A stretch of 64,000 bases of DNA from Cognatiyoonia sp965661665 (GCF_965661665.1 NZ_CBFIEO010000004.1:62001-126000); one strand, 5' to 3'; counted from the stretch's first letter, positions 17,810-27,031 are shown. Notes: a model not told the origin generated them from the letters alone. Numbers and translations are program-made.

Positions 17810-18766
17810 ATGACCGAGCACTCACAGATGCCAGACGGAACCGTCGCAGATAGCACTGGAAACTGGGTCGATACGTGGGCGCCGATGACGACACGTCCTT
17901 ATTTACGTCTGTCTCGCGCGGATCGACCCATTGGCACTTGGCTTCTCTTTCTGCCGTGTATGTGGGGGCTAGCCTTGGCGAGCCTGAGCACGGGGCGCTT
18001 TGGTCTGCATGACATTTGGACCATTGTCGGGTGCGGTGCAGGAGCATTTCTGATGCGTGGTGCCGGTTGCACATGGAATGACATTTCAGATCGTGATTTC
18101 GACGGATCGGTGGAGCGCACCAAATCCCGTCCGATCCCATCGGGCCAAGTATCAGTCCAGGGGGCAGTCATCTGGATGATTGTGCAAGCCATCCTCGCCT
18201 TCTTCATCTTAATCACCTTCTATGACACAGCCATCATCCTAGGTGTTTTGGCGCTACTGCCAGTGCTCATCTACCCCTTTGCCAAAAGGTTCACATGGTG
18301 GCCGCAAGCGTTCTTGGGGATCGCAATCAATTGGGGGGCGCTGCTCGCTTGGGCGGCACACACAAATGGGCTGAGCGTCGCGCCCATCATCCTCTACACC
18401 TCAGGAATCGCTTGGACCTTGTTCTATGACACTATTTACTCGCATCAGGACTCGGACGACGATGCGCTCATTGGCATCAAATCCACAGCACGCCTGTTTG
18501 GTGAAAAGTCCCACGCTTGGTTGCGCGGGTTCCTGACTTTGACAGTCTGTCTAATGGGGTTGGCAGTTCTGTTTGCCGTGCAGGAGCGTACAATTCTGTC
18601 ACTTCTGGTCGCGCTTGGCGGGCCTTGGGCTTTGGGGTGGCACCTAACCTATCAGTTGACCAAGTTTGACCCATCGGATGATGCCTCCCTCCTAAAGATT
18701 TTCAGGTCGAACAGTTTTGCCGGATTCTTGCCGCTGCCGTTTTTCGCGCTTGCATGGTTCCTGTGA
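17810..18766 (+). CDS. ubiA: 4-hydroxybenzoate polyprenyltransferase
   Basis: A 318-residue membrane enzyme that attaches the isoprenoid tail to 4-hydroxybenzoate in ubiquinone synthesis. The first aspartate-rich motif is NDISDRDFDG (residues 90-99), the second is YDTIYSHQDSDDD near residue 205. About eight hydrophobic helices are visible. A soluble N-terminal extension of about 25 residues precedes YLRLSRADRP. The start lies 12 bp from the divergent rsmE start; a second possible start is MPDGTV, 18 bp further in. Confidence 0.95.
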   Translation: MTEHSQMPDGTVADSTGNWVDTWAPMTTRPYLRLSRADRPIGTWLLFLPCMWGLALASLSTGRFGLHDIWTIVGCGAGAFLMRGAGCTWNDISDRDFDGSVERTKSRPIPSGQVSVQGAVIWMIVQAILAFFILITFYDTAIILGVLALLPVLIYPFAKRFTWWPQAFLGIAINWGALLAWAAHTNGLSVAPIILYTSGIAWTLFYDTIYSHQDSDDDALIGIKSTARLFGEKSHAWLRGFLTLTVCLMGLAVLFAVQERTILSLLVALGGPWALGWHLTYQLTKFDPSDDASLLKIFRSNSFAGFLPLPFFALAWFL

Positions 18767-18829
18767 TTGAACCACTACAACGCAGCGCATAAACTGCGTG
18801 TGTCGTCAGCGATGTGAAGCGAGAAACAC

Positions 18830-20707
18830 GTGTCAGGCTTTTTCTTCCGTATCGGTGTTTTTGTGTTGGCTGCCTTGGCCTCGGTCTTGGCTGGGATGTG
18901 GGCTGCGCAAACGATCGAAAACCGATCTGTTTTGGCCGTGCAGGAAGACCTGATCGATCGCAATTTCGAATGGGCGTCGGTCGTTGGTGATGGCTTGCAG
19001 ATCATCATCGAGGGCGAAGCTCCAACAGAATCAACCCGCTTCCGTGCAATGTCTGCCGCAGGTCGTATCGTCGATGCAAGCCGTGTGATTGATGGGATGT
19101 CCGTCAAAGAAAGCGCCGGCATTGCCGCACCTGAGTTCGCCATCGAAATCCTCCGCAATGACAGCGGTGTTTTCCTGATCGGGCTGATCCCTGACGCGAT
19201 GGACCGTGATGCGCTAAACAACGACCTCGTCGATTTGGCAGACGGGTTGCCGGTGTCCGATCTTTTGGAAACGGCAGACTATCAGACTCCAGAGACATGG
19301 AACCGAGCGGTAAAGTTCGCCGTTCGGGCGTTGGAAGACCTGCCGCGGTCGAAGATTTCCGTGTCGTCAGATAGAATCGCCATCGATGCGATTACCGACA
19401 GTCGCGAAGAACAGGCTAGCCTTGAGCGTCAACTCACACGCAACCCGCCGGATGGTGTGGAGTTGGCGCTGAACGTGCGGGCCCCGCGTCCAGTTGTGGC
19501 ACCTTTCACCACACGGTTTTCGTTGAATGAGGATGGTGCAAAACTGGCCGCCTGTGCGGTTGAAACAGAAGAAGCGGCTGATCTCATCCTATCCGCTGCG
19601 CGATTCCTTGGGTATCAACCAACGGAAACCTCCTGTGTTTTGGCATTGGGTGCGCCCTCGCGGGAGTGGGGCAAAGCTGTCGCCCTGTCAATCGACGCGG
19701 TTGGTGATCTTGGCGGTGGCACCGTCACTGTGTCAGACACCGACATTACCATCGTCGCCTTGCAAGGCACTGCAGAGGGTCTTTTCGATACGACAATCGG
19801 AACCCTGGAGAACGCGCTTCCAACGGCATTTGCGGTGACAGCCGAACTGCCAAAGGCACCTGATGAATCTTCTGAAGGTCCGCCCCAATTCGTGGCCACC
19901 CGCAGTCCAGAGGGCACAGTCCAATTGCGCGGTCGTGTGACCGATGAGGTAGCAAATTTGGTCGCCCAAAACTATGCCGCCGCCCGATTTGGGAAAGAAA
20001 ATATTACCATGGGTACGCGTGTCGCCAGCAATCTGCCCAGCCGATGGTCGGTGCGTGTGTTGGCGGGTCTGGAAGCTCTTTCTGAGCTGTCCAACGGATC
20101 GGTTGTCGTCGAACCCGGAACGGTTGTCATCCGTGGCAACACGGGCAACCCGGACGCCAGCGCCGACATCACACGACTGATGATCGACAAACTTGGACAA
20201 GCAGCAGACGTCCAGATCGATGTGACCTATGTCAAACAACTCGATCCCGTCGCGGGCCTTCCGACGGTTGAGGAATGCATCGAGCAGGTGCAAACGCTCA
20301 CATCCGTCAGGAAAATCCTGTTTGAGCCCAGTTCGGCCACGATTTCTGTCGGAACGCAGGGGCTGATGGATGACTTGGCAGAAATCCTGCAAAAATGCCC
20401 TGACCTGAAAATGCAGATTGCCGGATATACCGACAGCCAAGGCCGTGAGGTCATGAACCAGCAGTTGTCAGAAGACAGGGCGCGATCCGTGCTTGACGCC
20501 TTGCGCTTGCGTCGGATTCCAACAAGCAACTTCGTCGCCATCGGATTTGGTGAAGCGGACCCGATCGCTGACAATGGCACAGAAGAGGGGCGCGAGGCGA
20601 ACCGCCGGATAGAATTTAGCCTAATCGTCCCTGAACCCATCGAAGAAGAACCGACAGCGCTCGAACAAATGGAAGCAAGCACCGATGCTGATGACGAAAG
20701 TGAATAG
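18830..20707 (+). CDS. OmpA-domain envelope protein with BON-like repeats
   Basis: A 625-residue protein starting at GTG. It has an N-terminal hydrophobic anchor (about residues 5-25), then a long region with several BON-like segments of the form (I/V)EG.AP....R..A, and a C-terminal OmpA peptidoglycan-binding domain (about 500-605; GYTDSQGREVMNQQLSEDRA, then GFGEADPIADN and REANRRIEF). It probably links the inner membrane or periplasm to the cell wall. A very acidic tail ends the protein. The next gene, 9 bp downstream, encodes a small membrane coiled-coil protein, suggesting a two-gene unit. The ribosome site is weak. Confidence 0.88.
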   Translation: MSGFFFRIGVFVLAALASVLAGMWAAQTIENRSVLAVQEDLIDRNFEWASVVGDGLQIIIEGEAPTESTRFRAMSAAGRIVDASRVIDGMSVKESAGIAAPEFAIEILRNDSGVFLIGLIPDAMDRDALNNDLVDLADGLPVSDLLETADYQTPETWNRAVKFAVRALEDLPRSKISVSSDRIAIDAITDSREEQASLERQLTRNPPDGVELALNVRAPRPVVAPFTTRFSLNEDGAKLAACAVETEEAADLILSAARFLGYQPTETSCVLALGAPSREWGKAVALSIDAVGDLGGGTVTVSDTDITIVALQGTAEGLFDTTIGTLENALPTAFAVTAELPKAPDESSEGPPQFVATRSPEGTVQLRGRVTDEVANLVAQNYAAARFGKENITMGTRVASNLPSRWSVRVLAGLEALSELSNGSVVVEPGTVVIRGNTGNPDASADITRLMIDKLGQAADVQIDVTYVKQLDPVAGLPTVEECIEQVQTLTSVRKILFEPSSATISVGTQGLMDDLAEILQKCPDLKMQIAGYTDSQGREVMNQQLSEDRARSVLDALRLRRIPTSNFVAIGFGEADPIADNGTEEGREANRRIEFSLIVPEPIEEEPTALEQMEASTDADDESE

Positions 20708-20716
20708 GATGACGCC

Positions 20717-21028
20717 GTGAACAGAACTGAATTCATCATCGCCATCGCGATTATTTTGTTCGTGGCCTATACGTTGGGCTGGTTTTCGCACTGGCTGGTC
20801 AACCGGTTCTCACGCGTGACGAAGGCAGACATTGGCGAGCTGGATAAGATGGCGCAGGCTCTGCACGAAGCCGAAGAAACCCGCGATCAGGCGATCACCT
20901 ATATGCAGCAGCGCGAAGCGGAAATGACCAATCAGCTGAGCCAGACAGAGGCTGAGCTGAGGGCTGCGATGGATGGCTTGCGGGATGCGCGTCAGGAAGC
21001 AGAAGAACTGCGCAGCCAGCGCACCTAA
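20717..21028 (+). CDS. Small membrane protein with coiled coil
   Basis: A 103-residue protein starting at GTG. One N-terminal membrane helix (about residues 5-26) is followed by a long, charged helix rich in Glu, Gln and Ala (about 40-100) that should form a coiled coil in the cytoplasm. No named family recognised. It follows the OmpA-domain gene by 9 bp and ends 1 bp before the convergent agmatinase stop. Confidence 0.75.
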   Translation: MNRTEFIIAIAIILFVAYTLGWFSHWLVNRFSRVTKADIGELDKMAQALHEAEETRDQAITYMQQREAEMTNQLSQTEAELRAAMDGLRDARQEAEELRSQRT

Positions 21029-21029
21029 G

Positions 21030-21980
21030 CTAGCTTTTCGCCCTCAACACCCGTCCGATGATATTGAGCAAAAGCTGCGCAGCCAATGTTGAGGTGCTGC
21101 CGGTTGGGTCGTAGTCCGGTGCAACTTCAACCAAATCGATCCCTACGATGCGTTGACGTTTTGCGACGGCGGCGATGAGTTCCAAGACCTCATAGTATAG
21201 AAACCCGCCATGACTCGGCGTGCCTGTTCCCGGCGCGATAGACGGGTCAAACCCATCAATATCTATGGTCAGGTAGATATTGGCATCGGCAGGAATGCGG
21301 TCCAGCAACGCCTCGACTCCTACCGCGCGACACTGACGCACCGACAGGATATCCGACCCCATCGCACAAGCATCAACGTAACCTTCTTTCGCGGTGGAGG
21401 AGACGTTTCGGATGCCGAACTGGGAGAGACCTGTCACATAGGGTTTCTCGGCCGCGCGGCGCATCGGGTTGCCGTGACCAAAACGGACACCGTGCCGTTC
21501 GTCCACGAAATCAAGATGCGCATCGATTTGCAGGACGTGGATCGGCCCCTGCCCGTCGAACGCGTTGATACAAGGGATGTTAATCGAATGATCGCCGCCC
21601 AAAACGACAGGGATCGCACCCACCTCTAAAATTTTACGCACACCGTATTCGATGTTTGCGTGGCTTTTGATCGTGTCGGTATGCACAATATCCGCATCGC
21701 CGAGGTCGACGATCTTTGTGCCTTTGCCGAGGTAAGTCTCATCATCTTCGTAGTCATAGGCACCGGCATGACCAAAGGAGAAAAGCGTCGACGCCTCACG
21801 AATGGCGCGGGGACCAAAACGAGCGCCGGGGCGGAATTGTGTGCCGAAATCGAACGGCGCACCAAGGATGGCGACATCTGCATCGATCGCGTCCCAATCT
21901 TCGACATAAGGATACTTCCCAAAGGTGGCTATGCCAACAAATGGCAGATTGAGCCGTCCGCTTTCATAGCCGTGGGACAT
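21030..21980 (-). CDS. speB: Agmatinase-family ureohydrolase
   Basis: A 316-residue manganese ureohydrolase. Metal ligands are in GGDHS (128-132), DAHLD (153-157) and TIDIDGFDPS (238-247). Agmatinase would convert agmatine to putrescine and urea, but related guanidino-acid hydrolases cannot be excluded from sequence alone. The tsaC-like gene lies just upstream, 9 bp away, so they may share a transcript. No urease gene is in the window. Confidence 0.88.
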   Translation of the reverse strand: MSHGYESGRLNLPFVGIATFGKYPYVEDWDAIDADVAILGAPFDFGTQFRPGARFGPRAIREASTLFSFGHAGAYDYEDDETYLGKGTKIVDLGDADIVHTDTIKSHANIEYGVRKILEVGAIPVVLGGDHSINIPCINAFDGQGPIHVLQIDAHLDFVDERHGVRFGHGNPMRRAAEKPYVTGLSQFGIRNVSSTAKEGYVDACAMGSDILSVRQCRAVGVEALLDRIPADANIYLTIDIDGFDPSIAPGTGTPSHGGFLYYEVLELIAAVAKRQRIVGIDLVEVAPDYDPTGSTSTLAAQLLLNIIGRVLRAKS

Positions 21981-21989
21981 GGTGCGTTC

Positions 21990-22955
21990 CTAATCGCGTG
22001 GGGCAGCCGCCCGATTGAGCCGATCATTGATTGCAGCGCCCAAATCATGCGTCGGGATCGGTGAAACCGCAATATGTTCTGCACCCATCTGATCGAGTTG
22101 GTGCAGACACTGAAACAGGTTCGCCGCTGCTTCGATCAAATCACCAGAGGGCGAAAGGTTGATCTCCGCATCAACAGGCCCGAAGCCCAGCAGCGTCTCC
22201 CCCCCCTCCACCGTGTCGGCGTTCAACCGAACCGTACCCTTGGGCGCATAGTGGGAGGCAAGTTGGCCCGGAGCGCTTGGCGTTTCTGCATGCTCTTGTC
22301 GGGTGAGTGGCGCGCAAATGCAGGCTTCAATCGCTTCAACTGGAATGCCGCCAGTGCGCAACAAAGTGGGGTCGCCTGCAAGGGAAATAATCGTCGACTC
22401 AATACCAACGGTGCAACGCCCACCATCCACGACAGCGTCAATCTTCCCGTCCAGACCAGCAATGACATGCTGCGCCTGCGTAGGGCTGACGCGACCGGAC
22501 GGGTTGGCAGATGGCGCGGCCACGGGCACCCCTGCGCGCATCAGCAGGTCTTGAGCCAAGGCATGGCTGGGGACTCTAATTGCCAGAGTCTCAAGCCCCG
22601 CGGTGACCAGCTTTGATATGCCACTTTCGGCCTTCAACGGCAGCACCAAAGTCAAAGCACCGGGCCAAAAGGCTGATGCTAGACGTTCTGCCACATCCGA
22701 CACCTCGACCAGTGCCCTTGCTGCCTCAATCGAAGGCACATGCACGATCAAAGGGTTGAAACTGGGACGGCCCTTTGCCTCATAAACGCTTGCAACTGCA
22801 AGACCATTTCGCGCATCAGCACCAAGGCCATAGACTGTCTCCGTCGGGAAGGCGACCAAACCGCCATCGAGCAGAATCGCGCCTGCGCGATCCGAATCTG
22901 ACGGGCTGTCAGACAGGATTTTGGTATTTTTGGGCGCTGTGACGCTGCGTTTCAA
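21990..22955 (-). CDS. tsaC: Threonylcarbamoyl-AMP synthase (Sua5 type)
   Basis: A 321-residue protein with the YrdC/Sua5 domain (GGLVAFPTETVYGLGADA, then KGRPSFNPLIVHV, then SANPSGRVSPT) plus the C-terminal Sua5 domain (GQLASHYAPKGTVRLN). It makes threonylcarbamoyl-AMP from threonine, bicarbonate and ATP for the universal tRNA modification t6A. Length fits Sua5, longer than plain TsaC. It is divergent from the acyl-CoA dehydrogenase gene across 95 bp. Confidence 0.93.
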   Translation of the reverse strand: MKRSVTAPKNTKILSDSPSDSDRAGAILLDGGLVAFPTETVYGLGADARNGLAVASVYEAKGRPSFNPLIVHVPSIEAARALVEVSDVAERLASAFWPGALTLVLPLKAESGISKLVTAGLETLAIRVPSHALAQDLLMRAGVPVAAPSANPSGRVSPTQAQHVIAGLDGKIDAVVDGGRCTVGIESTIISLAGDPTLLRTGGIPVEAIEACICAPLTRQEHAETPSAPGQLASHYAPKGTVRLNADTVEGGETLLGFGPVDAEINLSPSGDLIEAAANLFQCLHQLDQMGAEHIAVSPIPTHDLGAAINDRLNRAAAPRD

Positions 22956-22976
22956 TTTTCGTGACCTACAGTAAGG

Positions 22977-23018
22977 CTAACGTAATGGTTAGAGTTGGTT
23001 CCATATCGCTGGGAACCA
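22977..23018. promoter_or_regulatory. Two inverted repeats before the acyl-CoA dehydrogenase gene
   Basis: CTAAC-N6-GTTAG (22977-22992) and TGGTTCC-N9-GGAACCA (22996-23018) lie side by side in the 95-bp gap between tsaC and the dehydrogenase. Their position fits an operator for a fatty-acid-responsive repressor, but no regulator gene is adjacent. The second could also form an mRNA hairpin in the leader. Confidence 0.35.
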
Positions 23019-23050
23019 GAGAATCCAACCCGAGCTTATTGGAGGCCCAC

Positions 23051-24751
23051 ATGCCATATCGCGCGCCGGTCAACGACATCCGCTTTTTGATGGATCATGT
23101 TGTGAATTTTGCACAGGTCGCTGAGACTGAGAAGTTCAGCGAAGCATCCAACGACATGGTGGATGCCATCCTGTCCGAAGCTGCCAAGCTGAGTGAAGAG
23201 GTTTTGGCCCCCTTACAGCGTAATGGCGATTTATATCCTGCCAAGCTGGAGAACGGCGTTGTCCACACCTCCCCCGGTTTTGCTGACGGCTATGCCGCTG
23301 TGGCCGAAGGTGGCTGGATAGGTATCGCTGCTGATCCTGAATTTGGCGGTATGGGCCTTCCGATGGCGCTGACGACGGGCGTCAACGAGATGATGTCGAG
23401 CGCGTGCTTGTCCTTGCAGCTCAACCCGCTGATGACTCAAGGCCAGATCGAAGCGCTGGAAGACCACGCCTCTGACGAGATCAAGGCGATGTATATCCCG
23501 AAGCTCATCTCTGGCGAATGGTGCGGCACAATGAACCTGACGGAGCCACAGGCGGGTTCCGACGTCGGCGCGTTGCGATCGAAGGCAGAGCCAAATGGTG
23601 ATGGCACCTACGCAATCTCTGGCCAGAAGATTTATATCAGCTGGGGCGACAACGACTTTAGCGAAAATGTCTGCCACTTGGTTCTGGCACGTTTGCCTGA
23701 CGCGGTTCCTGGCACGAAGGGCATCAGCCTTTTCATGGTGCCGAAGTTCATCCCTAACGAGGACGGCAGCTTAGGTGAGCGGAACGGACTGCGCGTTGTA
23801 AGCCTTGAGCACAAACTGGGCCTGCACGGTTCGCCCACCGCTGTGATGGAATACGACAACGCCAAAGGTTGGCTCGTTGGGCCGGAGAACGGCGGTATGG
23901 CAGCCATGTTCACCATGATGAACAACGCGCGTTTGGGTGTTGGCGTTCAAGGTCTGGGTGTGGCAGAAGCGGCATACCAGCACGCGCTCGCCTATGCGAA
24001 AGATCGCAAGCAGGGCAAAGCAATCGGCACAGGTGCAATCATCGAACACGCCGACGTCCGCCGGATGCTGGCAGAGATGAAGGCGGATGTGTTTGCAGCG
24101 CGGTCTATTGCCATGATGAACGCAGTTGCCATCGACATGGCAAACGCCACAGGTGACGCCGATTGGGTAGCGCGTGCGGCCCTTTTAACGCCAATTTGCA
24201 AGGCGTTTGGCACCGATGTCGGGATCGAAGTTGCATCCAAAGGTGTGCAGGCACACGGCGGCATGGGCTTCATCGAAGAAACGGGTGCAGCACAATATTC
24301 GCGTGACGTCCGCGTGACCGCGATCTACGAAGGCACCAACGGTATTCAAGCGATGGACCTTGTGGCACGTAAGATGATGGACGGTGGCGAAGCAGCGACG
24401 CGCTTGATCGAAGAGATCGAGACCAACGCTGAGGCCGCAAAAGCACATGAACCAGAACTGGCCGAAGCGGTTTGGAGTGCAGCAGAAAGCCTGCGTGAAA
24501 CAACCGAATGGCTGGTCGAACAGGAGATGACGGATCGCTTTGCCGGTGCCGTGCCTTACCTGCGGGCCTTTGCGCGCGTTCTTGGGGCCAATGCGCATCT
24601 GAAAGCCGCCATTCACGGCGACGAAACCCGCAAGCGTTTGGCGACGTTCTACATCAAGCGGATGTTGCCAGAGCACACAGGGCTTTTGGCCCATGTGCGC
24701 GAGGGCGGGTCAGACCTGATGGCCCTGACGCCAGATGATCTTGCTGCATGA
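23051..24751 (+). CDS. Acyl-CoA dehydrogenase, FadE/DmdC-like
   Basis: A 566-residue flavoprotein that oxidises an acyl-CoA to the enoyl-CoA. It has the N-terminal helical domain, the FAD/substrate block (MNLTEPQAGSDVGALR, then ISWGDND), the catalytic-domain signature YEGTNGIQAMDL near residue 430, and the C-terminal extension usual in large ACADs. MPYRAPVNDIRF at the N-terminus is typical of roseobacter ACADs, among them the DmdC group that acts on methylmercaptopropionyl-CoA; sequence alone does not settle the substrate. I chose ATG 23051 because GGAGG precedes it; the upstream in-frame reading is poor. Confidence 0.9.
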   Translation: MPYRAPVNDIRFLMDHVVNFAQVAETEKFSEASNDMVDAILSEAAKLSEEVLAPLQRNGDLYPAKLENGVVHTSPGFADGYAAVAEGGWIGIAADPEFGGMGLPMALTTGVNEMMSSACLSLQLNPLMTQGQIEALEDHASDEIKAMYIPKLISGEWCGTMNLTEPQAGSDVGALRSKAEPNGDGTYAISGQKIYISWGDNDFSENVCHLVLARLPDAVPGTKGISLFMVPKFIPNEDGSLGERNGLRVVSLEHKLGLHGSPTAVMEYDNAKGWLVGPENGGMAAMFTMMNNARLGVGVQGLGVAEAAYQHALAYAKDRKQGKAIGTGAIIEHADVRRMLAEMKADVFAARSIAMMNAVAIDMANATGDADWVARAALLTPICKAFGTDVGIEVASKGVQAHGGMGFIEETGAAQYSRDVRVTAIYEGTNGIQAMDLVARKMMDGGEAATRLIEEIETNAEAAKAHEPELAEAVWSAAESLRETTEWLVEQEMTDRFAGAVPYLRAFARVLGANAHLKAAIHGDETRKRLATFYIKRMLPEHTGLLAHVREGGSDLMALTPDDLAA

Positions 24752-25770
24752 TACAAACACCATTTGAACAAGCACCAAAAGAGGGGGAGGCCATAGAGGT
24801 CTCCCGCGGTGTTTTGTGGATGCGGCTGCCGCTTCCGATGGCTTTGGATCACGTCAACGTTTTTGCCTTTGACGACCCCGACGGTTGGACGATTGTTGAC
24901 ACGGGCTTTGCCTCAAAACGCAGCCGCGCGATTTGGGAACGGCTTTTAGCAGGTCACTTGGGGGGGCGACCAGTTCGACGCCTGATCGTAACTCACCACC
25001 ATCCCGATCACATAGGTTTGGCGGGCTGGTTTATCGAGATGGGCGCGGAACTCTGCATGCCGCGCACCGGATGGTTGATGGCGCGGATGCTAACGATGGA
25101 CGAACAAACCGTCCCGTCACCCGAAGCGATCACGTTCTACACCCGCGCCGGAATGGATGCCGTAGTGCTGGAAGAGCGCCGGACGGAGCGGCCCTTTAAC
25201 TTCGCCGATTGCGTCCTGCCATTGCCACAAGGCTATACGAGGCTGGCCGCTGGTGGGAAGATTACTTTTGGTGGGCGCATGTGGGATATCCGCATGGGCC
25301 ACGGCCACGCGCCAGAGCACCTGACGTTGTGGAGCCGAGATGGCGATCTGGTGATTGGCGGCGACCAGTTGTTGCTGTCGATCAGCCCGAATTTAGGTGT
25401 CTACCCGACAGAACCAGAAGCCGACCCAGTGCGCGAATGGTTGGAAAGCTGCGAATATTTTCAGCAGTTTGCCACCAACGACCAGTTTGTCCTTGCGGGG
25501 CACAAACTGCCCTATCACGGTCTGCCAAAGCGGCTTGAGCAGATGATCTCCAACCATCATGAGGCGTTAGATCGTCTATTGGCGTTCCTCGATACGCCAA
25601 AGACGGCTGGAGAGTGTTTCTTGCCGCTTTTCAAGCGCAAAATTAGCAGCGGCGAATATGGGCTCGCCTTAGTGGAGGCGGTCGGCCACTTGAACCATTT
25701 GCACCAGACAGGCAAAGCCAGCCGCTCATTGAACGACCAAGGCGCCTACGTCTTCGAACGATTGGATTAG
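24748..25770 (+). CDS. Metallo-beta-lactamase-fold hydrolase
   Basis: A 340-residue protein with the zinc motif HHHPDH (residues 83-88), GHGHAPEHLTLWS, GGDQLLLSISPN and GHKLPYHG as later metal-binding segments. It overlaps the acyl-CoA dehydrogenase gene by 4 bases (ATGA), so both are made together, which suggests a thioesterase or lactonase role on an acyl intermediate (inference). The C-terminal helical region, about 80 residues, resembles that of larger MBL hydrolases. Converges with the DUF6356 gene with a 4-base overlap. Confidence 0.88.
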   Translation: MIQTPFEQAPKEGEAIEVSRGVLWMRLPLPMALDHVNVFAFDDPDGWTIVDTGFASKRSRAIWERLLAGHLGGRPVRRLIVTHHHPDHIGLAGWFIEMGAELCMPRTGWLMARMLTMDEQTVPSPEAITFYTRAGMDAVVLEERRTERPFNFADCVLPLPQGYTRLAAGGKITFGGRMWDIRMGHGHAPEHLTLWSRDGDLVIGGDQLLLSISPNLGVYPTEPEADPVREWLESCEYFQQFATNDQFVLAGHKLPYHGLPKRLEQMISNHHEALDRLLAFLDTPKTAGECFLPLFKRKISSGEYGLALVEAVGHLNHLHQTGKASRSLNDQGAYVFERLD

Positions 25771-25982
25771 TGCCGCGCAGCCATGCGATTGTGCAGGCGC
25801 GTCAGGATCCGGCTGGCTGTGGTTTCGCAAGCGGCTGGTCTGAGCGCGTGTATAAGCGCGGCACCAGCAGCAACAAAAAGCCAAAACCCAAAACTGGCGG
25901 CAAAGCGCATGTGTTGAAAGTAGCTTTCATCAACCGATGCTGAGTGATCGAGGAATAGCTTTTGGATGGGTCGGGTTGTCAT
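25767..25982 (-). CDS. DUF6356-type small membrane protein
   Basis: A 71-residue protein. The pattern LFLDHSASVDESYFQHMRFA, then a single membrane segment (FGFWLFVAAGAALIHALRP) and a C-terminal T-ASRILTRLHNRM is as I recall DUF6356. I chose the start at MTTRPIQKLF; the in-frame longer version has no family-like sequence before it. Function unknown. Confidence 0.7.
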   Translation of the reverse strand: MTTRPIQKLFLDHSASVDESYFQHMRFAASFGFWLFVAAGAALIHALRPAACETTASRILTRLHNRMAARH

Positions 25983-26084
25983 GGTGTGCCTCTCAATTTG
26001 ATGAGGCAAATCTATGCTACATAGATCGCACTCTTGTCCCAAAGATCATTTTATTTCTCCTATTCTTGGGATAAAATCCCAGTA

Positions 26085-26546
26085 ATAGATGATTTTATCG
26101 ATAATATAGACCGCCGAATTCTCCATGAATAGCAGATTGACGCATTCCGGCCAGTGGACAACATCAGCTAAAAGGTTGGCCTGTCCCGGAATGCCTGCTG
26201 GCGCCGGATCAAAGCGATGGAGGCGAGCGGCATCGTTAAGAAACGCGTCGCATTGGTGGACCCAGACAAAGTGGGCGCATCGCTGAGAGCGATTGTGATG
26301 ATCAAGACCGGCACGCATTCGGCGGACTGGATCAGGGAGTTTCAAACTGTCCTGTCGACCTTGCCAGAAGTTGTCGGCGCCCACGGAATGACCGGTGATC
26401 TCGATTACATTCTGAGTGTCCGACTCGCCAATATGCCGGGCTATGACGACTTCTACAAACGACTGACATTACGCATTTCTGTATCGGATATGTCGGCGAG
26501 TTTAGTTATGGAGGATATCAAAGACACAACGGTGGTGCTCCTATGA
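26085..26546 (+). pseudogene. Lrp/AsnC-family regulator disrupted by two nonsense codons
   Basis: Reading one frame from 26085 gives a clear Lrp/AsnC N-terminus, IDDFIDNIDRRILHE, then TAG (26130-26132), QIDAFRPVDNIS, then TAA (26169-26171), then KVGLSRNACWRRIKAMEASG. The spacing from RIL to VGLS (17 codons) is exactly that of intact family members, so only substitutions, not indels, are involved. The expected start is ATA at 26085 and no ATG or GTG lies in frame upstream. What remains open is a 109-residue ORF from ATG 26217 holding the ligand-binding RAM domain but no complete DNA-binding helix. It overlaps the DUF6173 gene by 4 bases. Confidence 0.85.
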
Positions 26547-27031
26547 CCTGTAGCAAACACCCGATGAACCAAATCGACACGTCAGCAGAGGCCTATGAGA
26601 ATGATGCCATCCCTGTCGTGCGCGAAGTCCACAGTGAACAAGGTGCCGATACTGGGGTTGCGGTTGAGCTACCCACTGCGCTCAAGGAATCGACCAAGAC
26701 GAAGAGTCCAGCGCAATGGGCCTATGAGCGGATCATCATGTACATCCAGAATTTCGAAAAGCAGCTGGACAACGACCGTGAGGTTGGCATGGGCTTCACT
26801 GGCGGTCAGGTGAGCGTCATCAGGATTGAAGGACTTGGGTTCTTTGATCCTGATCTAATCACCTTCTACGGCCAAGATGACACAGGTGCAAAAACGCAAT
26901 TTCTTTAGAATGTTAGCCAATTGAATGTGATGCTGAGAGCAGCGCCAAAACAATTAGATCAAGACGAACCCAATCGCATCGGCGTCAAACTGGCTGAAGC
27001 GTTAGAACGCGATGAGGATGCGACCTCCTGA
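26543..27031 (+). pseudogene. DUF6173 protein interrupted by an amber codon
   Basis: The open part (121 residues) has the DUF6173 core: KSPAQWAYERIIMYIQNFEKQ, then VSVIRIEGLGFFDPDLITFYG. It meets TAG at 26906-26908. The same frame then continues for 40 codons with NVSQLNVMLRAAPK and EPNRIGVKLAEALE, the sequence expected for the rest of the family, before TGA at 27029-27031. A CAG to TAG change would explain it. The truncated product may still be made. Its start overlaps the Lrp remnant (ATGA), so both genes of one unit carry lesions. Confidence 0.8.

Noticed and set aside
26046..26384. A 112-codon minus-strand frame over the Lrp remnant
   Set aside because: The plus-strand frame shows clear Lrp/AsnC sequence, so this is its shadow.
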